From: Buxus sempervirens
Taxonomy: Eukaryota > Streptophyta > Magnoliopsida > Buxales > Buxaceae
Assembly: GCA_947561395.2 (NCBI GenBank)
Contig: OX387191.1
Span: 1,004,501-1,068,500 of the forward strand
Direction of reading: 5' to 3'
Length of the DNA: 64,000 bases
Shown piece by piece: positions 57,881 to 64,000 of this stretch. How positions within the stretch are numbered: the stretch's first letter is position 1; each line of letters opens with the position of its first letter. The notes below the pieces were generated by a model that worked only from the letters and a program-made list of their open reading frames with translations, was not told the DNA's origin and ran no database searches. Made by a program: the position numbers and the translations under genes.

Positions 57881-58732
57881 AAGAATTGGTTAACCGCCAC
57901 TCAAATGGTGGTGAACGCCGGTTGGATTTTGAGTGAAATCTGAATTTTCAGATTCACTCGTTATTTCCAACAATTAATTTTTTAAAAATAATTTTGATTC
58001 AATCACCAAATTCTTCATAATCGAGATTTAGTATTACTTTTTAAACATAACTAAGAACGAGTATCATTTTATTGTTCACATAATACTTCTTCCAAAATAC
58101 TCTCCAAACACTTCTTAAGCTCATTAAAACATAATAATAAACAAAATTTTTTACAAGATTAAAACATGATAACAAACAAATTTTTTTACATGTTAAGGAC
58201 ATTTTTGAAAATAGTCTTTGATAAACAGTAAAGTAATATATTTACAATTATTTCCATAAATTATCACTAATTTTTAATTACCAAGAATTTGGTGACTAAA
58301 TTAGAATTATATTTTAAAAAGCATTACTGAATACTGTACTTTTTTGTTTTATACGGCGTGGGTCACTATTTTGCCTTTACATATGATTTTTTTTAAGTGA
58401 TAAACACTATTTTGCGTTTACATATGAGTTTTTTTAAGTGATCCTTTTTATGAGATTCAATCATGTTATTTCAATAATAGATAAAATAGTGATATTTTTG
58501 TTATACAGGGCGGAATACTTTTTTTACTTTATATATCGTATTTGCCATAAGGGAAAATTGATTTTAAGTGATACTTTTCAAAGAGGGACAGCAATAGGGG
58601 CTTGAAGAGCTTGCAACAAGACATGTGGTTGCCCTTCTCCATGCCGCAGCGGCATTGCGCCCCAATGGCATTCCTTGCAGGTCTCTCTCTCTATATCTTC
58701 CTTTCTCTGGTAATGAATATTCTTTGTATTGA

Positions 58733-58975
58733 ATAATTCAACTGAATAATTTCACTTCAAGCGAGACTTTTAGTGCAGAAAGTAGTGATTGTTGTGGATG
58801 CAACCCATGTTTGGATACTAGAAAAGCATTCTGCAAATGCGGTAAAGGTTATACGTGTATAACATCCTTATCTTCCAAGCTTTCAAAGAATGAGGATGGT
58901 TTCGTTTGTAACCACCCATATTTCTGTGTTCTCCTCTTTTTGTCAAAGTTTTTCATTTTTATAATTTTAGATTAA
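58733..58975 (+). other. Cys-rich open frame without a start codon
   Basis: The frame reads SSDCCGCNPCLDTRKAFCKC and then GKGYTCITSLSSKLSKN before running into duplicated copy 2. Eight or more Cys are spaced like a small disulfide domain, but there is no ATG, signal peptide or recognised family. It may be an exon remnant of a decayed gene or chance. Confidence 0.25.
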
Positions 58976-59365
58976 GGTTAGAATGAGGACGGTTTCGTTG
59001 GCATTGTAGTGATCTATCAACCATATTTATGCATCATGATTTTATTTATTTTTATTGAAAAACATTAACCACTTGGTGGCATCTCTTTCAAAGAACAACT
59101 TTAATGTATCATGAGACTTTTTTGGGGCACCTTTCAGTGATAATCTGACCAATTTGTTCATTTGATAGGCGTTCTTCGGATTGATCCTGTCCACTACGAA
59201 AATTGGACGATCGTTGTAGAAAAATTTACTCTGATATGCTTGACGATACGATTTACAGTATATTTCAAAGAAGATAATCTGTCCATATCTAGAATATTCT
59301 CTTGTATTCCTCTTAGTGGCCGCCTACTTGTGCATACTTTATATGTGAACATGGACCAATTATAT
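58910..59365 (+). repeat. Duplicated segment, copy 2
   Basis: Second copy of the segment at 56640-57129, same orientation, about 2.3 kb downstream. It lacks the 36-bp internal tandem duplication. Its open frame (59162-59458) reads LRIDPVHYENWTIVVEK: relative to copy 1 it has a 3-nt insertion that preserves the frame. Confidence 0.8.
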
Positions 59366-59830
59366 TATATATATTCAAAAGCAAATAACAAATCAAAAAT
59401 CCACTCGAGCACCTTTGAGGTTGCATCCTTGCCGGGTCTTTCTAGCTTGGGAAAATAAAATTAAAAATCCGATTTTCACCAGAGGCTACAATTCTTATTC
59501 CGAAGCCCAGTTAGTACAGCTCGAACTTCTGTCCGGTCCATCCGACAACCCGAACAAAAGTCGAAATGTAAAACCTAACCTGGGTTTTGGCCTGATCCAG
59601 GACTCATTTTGAGCCCCATTTTTAGTCCGCCAACATTTCCACATTTTAAATCTATGCCCGGTCCAAGAATGAGTTTAACCATGGTTAACTTGAACCCAAC
59701 ACCATCACATTTGTGTCCACGCACAGAAAGTGCCATCAAACAAGCTGTGATTCCTGAAAGTCTTACATTCCATCTTCATGTCAATGTCTTTCCATAAACA
59801 CCTATAAGCACAGTGTGGTAGAAGTTACCA

Positions 59831-59955
59831 GGTGGATCCCCTCATGGAAGATCTGCTGGTCCAACTGTGAGTGGTGTGTACACGTCCGTGAATGACGTGA
59901 CATATACACACCCTTCACCATTGGACCAGCAGATCTTTCAGTGAGGGCTCCAGCC
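59831..59955. repeat. Hairpin MITE family B, copy 2
   Basis: GGAAGATCTGCTGGTCC and GGACCAGCAGATCTTTC pair perfectly over GATCTGCTGGTCC, and the outer arms pair imperfectly. The inner arms contain GTGTGTACACG and CATATACACACCC, as in copy 1 at 54026-54152. It lies just 3' of the ALKBH2 gene. Confidence 0.75.
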
Positions 59956-60143
59956 GATATGGCCTCCAAGGTTACAGCCAGGATTCCAAAAAAATAAAAC
60001 TCTTACTAGCTAGATTATTAACTCTGCTTTCTTCATTCCACTTTGTATGACAATAAAAGAAACAAGTACCTTTGTTCCACAGCAGGTGCACCAGCAACTT
60101 GCAACAGCAAGACTTGTCGACTTTCGGGAACCTGTAGAGCTCA

Positions 60144-63100
60144 TCAAAGCACAAGCCGAAAGGTGAGGTTGACCCTGACACTGTCTGCTTTCGCACGCTT
60201 GGGCACTGAGTGAACCCAATCCCGTTGGGTATAGCCCTTCATCACCAGCAATGATCCATGCTTAAGTGTAAAAGAATACTGATCAGCATGGCTGCTCTTT
60301 TTCAAACGCTTGCGTGCTGGTTCTTCCTGCAACCTGCTGGCTGGCAATGGCACAGAATTAAAAATAAATAAAAAATTGAGACATATCAACCTCGCTTTTT
60401 TTTACCTTTCAAAAAAAAATGTTATATGTATAATATAAGCTGCCAAGTTTTTTAGTATTTTCCGTAGTTTATGTAAAAATCCACCAATGTTTTGGACATT
60501 TATCAATAAATATTTCTGGAAACATTCCCATGCAAAAAAAAAAATCATCTCTTAAATTTTGTCCACGTTGCTGAAAACCTTAAATTTCACAAAAATGCAA
60601 AACAAAAAAGAGTTGGATTTCTCTTGCCGGAGAAAAAAAAAACCCAAGTAGATTCTTCAAATATTTTTGGCAAATAGTTCTTTCGCCGATATGCTTTCAT
60701 GTATATTGTTTGAAGGTCTATCACCTTCTAGGGTTTGGTAGTTTAATACCACACCACCACTGTAGCAGTGGTTTGTTTATTTACTGTGCTTTATCTGGGC
60801 AAGATAACTCTCCTGTTTTTCAATTACTGCAGTAATATGGTCTGCAAGTGGATGGAAATCAAAGTTGCATTTTGTTAAAAAATAGTGTTGCATACAGATA
60901 ACTGAATGCAATATTTTTGTGACAATCAGTAGCTAAGAATACTTCTGAAAAGTAAAAATGTCAGGTTCAACATAGACATGAATGATAAAATGAGTCGTTT
61001 CAGTTCATATGATTTATGGAAAGCATATTGCAAATATGAAACTAAATGAACAATGAAATTGTTCAGTGGTACCTTGAAACTGTTTGTTTGATTTTTTCCT
61101 CAATAAGAACTCTCGCTCGCAACCAAAGGAGACAGATGCAATCTCTGGAGTTTCTCCGTACAATTTCTCATCATCAGAATGCCATCCCACGCAATCAGTT
61201 CCCATCTTATATCTATTCAGTAGCAGGCTATTAAAATTACTCCCAGGAAGAGCCTTATGGACCTACAAAGGACACATGAAAACCCTTGTCACTGCATTAA
61301 GCGAAAAATGCACTAGGAAAACATAAATAGAAAATGGATGATAACGATAGCCAGTAGTTTCAACACGTCCTACCACTTCCAAAATCTCTTTAAGTGGAGG
61401 GTAGTCATCCCAAGAATACGCATGTGGCTGATATCCACTGTAACGGAGTTGTGCCACTCCTGGGCTTGCAACATAACATGTGTCTCTTGGCTGTAGAGAA
61501 ATATGCATATATCACTGCGCATATGCTTTCCAAAAGGCCCATTATTAACTAATGCCAGTCTAATGAAGAGAATAAAAAGAAAAAAAAAAAGAGTTCAGAT
61601 GATGACAAATTGATGCATATTAGCGATGAAAACAGTTTGGTTTTGAAAAAAAACCAAAACCAAAACCAAACCGAGATGTGTATATTACAAACTGAAACCA
61701 AACCGAAACATAATCAGATTATTTTAGTATAAAACCTAAACAGACTAATACAAACCCAAAACTGACCCTAATAGGCTTGGTTCCGTTTTCCTTTTTTTTT
61801 ATATGTTTTATCTGATAAACCGAACCATCCTTAGTTGGTGGTCTGACTTAAACATTTGAATATATATAATTGGTTCGGTTCGGTTTGACCTTAAAACTGA
61901 AACTGAAGCAATTTTTATGATATTAAACCAAAAAAATTTAAGAACAACCCAGAAATTAGCCTAGGGGATTAGGTTTGGTTTATTGCTTTTAACCAAACCA
62001 TTACCCTCTGGCCATCCCTAATGCATTTACTTTTATTTTGCAAGGATGATCCCACAAACCCTAGCAAAAAAAAAATTTCCACACCATGTTAGTATCCCTT
62101 GCCAGTTGTTTTTTTCCCTCATCTAGATGAGTTACTGAAATATGTTCCATGAATCAAGCTTTATCATTCCCTTTACGAGAGCAGCCAGGGCAAAAACAAC
62201 TAGCTGGTGTACCTGTTGATAAGATCTGTTAAAGTTTATTGTTGTTCTCTATCATCCTTCCTTTGATAACTCAAAACTAAAGACTGCTTCTGGCCCTCAA
62301 AACTACTTTATGAGGAGAACATCTTGGTTAGAAGCATTAATTTCAGAAAAGTATCTCAAATACTGTCATAATGTAATTTTGCTTTTGAAATTGATTTCAG
62401 GTCCTATAACTGCTTGCTTTACCCAGGCATTTGATGATGTACAGTTCCTTAAAAATCAACTTTGACCACACATTTAGTTATCTTCAATCCAGAAAATCAT
62501 GCGTTACAACAAAGTATCAACAAAACCTCTTCCATCATATCAGCTACACTCCATGAAAAACATTATGAACTGTAATAAAAATAAGATAAAATTCCTGCTG
62601 ATGGTTCTTTTGTTCTTATTACCATGAGTTTCCAAATATTCAACTGAATGAACAACGTTGTAAAATGCAATCCCCAAAACAACTTGTACTGCAAATTGTT
62701 TACCAAATTAACCAAACATCATTATATCTAGACAATAGCACCTCTTCAATGATTCTGCTTATGACACATAAAACCTAAAACAAACCTACTAAAGAATCAA
62801 CCTTATGTTCAAATAAATCCAGTAATGTCAAAAGCAACACCCTGGTATATCCTGCAAAGATCTCTTGCTCTATCTATATTTGGTTTATAAGAGAAGCAAG
62901 TAGACAAGCACTTTCCTTTTAGGCAAGATTAGATTAACATGCAACCCCATGGTTTCAATATGATAGATTAACCAATCTAGACATCCAGCCGAACACAGCT
63001 CTCTTTCCTGTAAGGACAACCCACTCCAAGATCCAAATGACATATGCACTCACCTGAGGCAGACAACAAAGTCCCGGTGTTTGGAAGTCACATGCCATTT

Positions 63101-64000
63101 ACAGATAAGTACCAGAACCTATAGGTTACAGGTCAGGACAGAGCCATTTTCCAGCAACCTCAAAATCCAGGTTCCATCAACCAACGGTGCCTTTTCCCTT
63201 TGGTTTACAGCATGAAACTTGTTCCACAACTCCATTCTATCAGAAGTCAGTTTTTAATCAAGTTGTATCTCCTCAAAATTTTCCTCACCAACTGCATCCA
63301 TGTTTTTTCAAGTCTCCCTACACCTTTTTAGATTCTTCGACCTGCACAATTCCACATTTTTAATTTTTTCTTTTCCTTCCCTCTTCTGCCGTCTTCTTCC
63401 CCCCTCTCCCCCCTCCCTCCTCCCCCTCCTCTTTACTTCTTCAGTCACAATTCTTACTTTATCAAACCTAAATCATCCCACTGGACTTTCCTCTATTTTA
63501 ACCCCCAATGTGGGTACTCCATAGCACCCAGGCACAGACATCAAAGTCTGCATCACTATTCATCTTCCCATGCAAAACACGTGTCAAAGAGTTCGTCAAT
63601 TTTCGAAGCCCTAATTGAATAGACACAATTCGATAGATATTCTCCATCTCAAAATCAAATAACAACTTTGTTATCGACTTTTCAAATATTTCGAACGCAA
63701 CATCAGATCTAGAACACGTAATGGACAAATCAGAAATTGAAGAAAATGCCCAAGTTCTCTTCATTCATTAAATTATTATTATGCGATGTTCATGGATTCA
63801 TGAACAAATTGTCATTCCTGGATCTTGAAGGGAAGGATAAAGCAATATACCTGGACGCAAGATCGACCGAAGACGTGAATCAAAGGCCGTGTCCATGGAA
63901 TCTCTTTATCGAGATAATCGAACCATTTCCAGGATTCGTCGAACGGCAGAAATCGAGGAATGTATATGACTTGGCTTCCATTTCCGAGATCAAGAATCCG
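60144..64000 (-). CDS. ALKBH2: ALKBH2-like DNA dioxygenase, C-terminal 217 aa
   Basis: AlkB-type Fe(II)/2-oxoglutarate dioxygenase that removes 1-methyladenine and 3-methylcytosine from DNA in the nucleus. Minus-strand exons 64000-63851 (open at the window edge), 61490-61374, 61262-61073 and 60340-60144 join in frame to 217 codons plus TGA. Motifs in order: VIYIPRFLPFDESWKWFDYL with IPWTRPLIHVFGR (N-terminal lid); GYQPHAYSWDDYPPL; LLLNRYKMGTDCVGWHSDDE, giving the iron ligands in HSD; PEIASVSFGCEREFLLRKK; then HGSLLVMKGYTQRDWVHSVP (second His) and RVNLTFRLVL, whose Arg pairs bind 2-oxoglutarate. All catalytic residues are present. The start Met and roughly the first 40-100 residues lie beyond 64000. 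Intron 1 of this piece (61491-63850) carries a hAT-type MITE and otherwise only AT-rich sequence, with a CT-rich tract near 63390-63430. Confidence 0.93.
61621..62020. mobile_element. hAT-type MITE in the ALKBH2 intron
   Basis: 400 bp with ends TAGCGATGAAAAC and GGCCATCCCTA, followed inward by AACCAAAAC / GGTTTGGTT phrases. The flanking 8-mers ATGCATAT (61613-61620) and ATGCATTT (62021-62028) match at 7 of 8 positions, as for a hAT target duplication. No coding sequence. Confidence 0.72.

Larger units (their letters stand above)
53225..60143. other. Repeat-rich intergenic region
   Basis: Apart from the separately listed repeats (54026-54152, 54340-55020, 56222-56575, 56640-57129, 57420-57880, 58910-59365, 59831-59955) I see AT-rich sequence without supported genes. 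Open frames at 53419-53806 (minus) lie across the upstream flank of the thiolase gene and look fortuitous. The stretch from 55021 to 56221 shows nothing definite. Confidence 0.45.

Noticed and set aside
60723..60836. Pairing between ATACCACACCACCACTGTAGCAG and nearby sequence as a structured RNA
   Set aside because: The pairing is short and not supported by a longer stem.

Overview
The window is nuclear DNA from a flowering plant. Every complete protein gene is split by AT-rich introns, and the families are plant families: a tandem pair of CslE cellulose-synthase-like genes, a long P-type PPR protein, an NOI/RIN4-like protein, a p24-beta cargo receptor, a SAWADEE-domain protein, a cytosolic thiolase and an AlkB-type dioxygenase. 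Introns and spacers carry LINE, MITE, LTR-like and microsatellite sequence. The species cannot be named from the sequence alone; the gene set and the PPR-NOI neighbourhood fit a eudicot or basal eudicot. No operon, CRISPR array, defence island or viral genome is present.

Layout. 551-6857 (+): six-exon SAWADEE-domain gene with a hAT-like element in intron 3. 6858-9730: spacer with a LINE fragment and a hairpin element. 9817-13784 (+): intact eight-exon CslE gene (739 aa). 15571-19358 (+): a second CslE copy with the same exon plan but three disabling lesions. 21380-35912 (+): four-exon p24-beta gene whose 8.8-kb last intron holds an RTE-type LINE, itself split by a 3.6-kb element with long inverted arms; one arm holds part of an L1-type LINE. 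37487-37965 (-): short NOI-domain gene, 3' end unresolved. 41031-44630 (-): PPR gene (about 1146 aa). 46239-52365 (-): 13-exon acetyl-CoA C-acetyltransferase (407 aa). 53.2-60.1 kb: repeat-rich spacer. 60144-64000 (-): 3' four exons of an ALKBH2-like gene that runs off the right edge.

The genes are ordinary, unrelated housekeeping or family genes and form no pathway. The CslE pair acts in Golgi glycan synthesis, p24-beta in ER-Golgi cargo sorting, the thiolase at the entry to the mevalonate pathway, PPR in organelle RNA processing, ALKBH2 in DNA alkylation repair, and SAWADEE proteins in chromatin reading. The most instructive structures are the nested insertion in the p24 intron, which can be traced to the base because it interrupts a LINE reading frame; the decayed CslE copy; and a duplicated unknown ORF at 56.6 and 58.9 kb that keeps its frame across an indel.

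Exon coordinates were derived by hand from splice signals, reading phase and remembered family sequences; none has transcript support here. Protein family statements come from recognition, not from a search.
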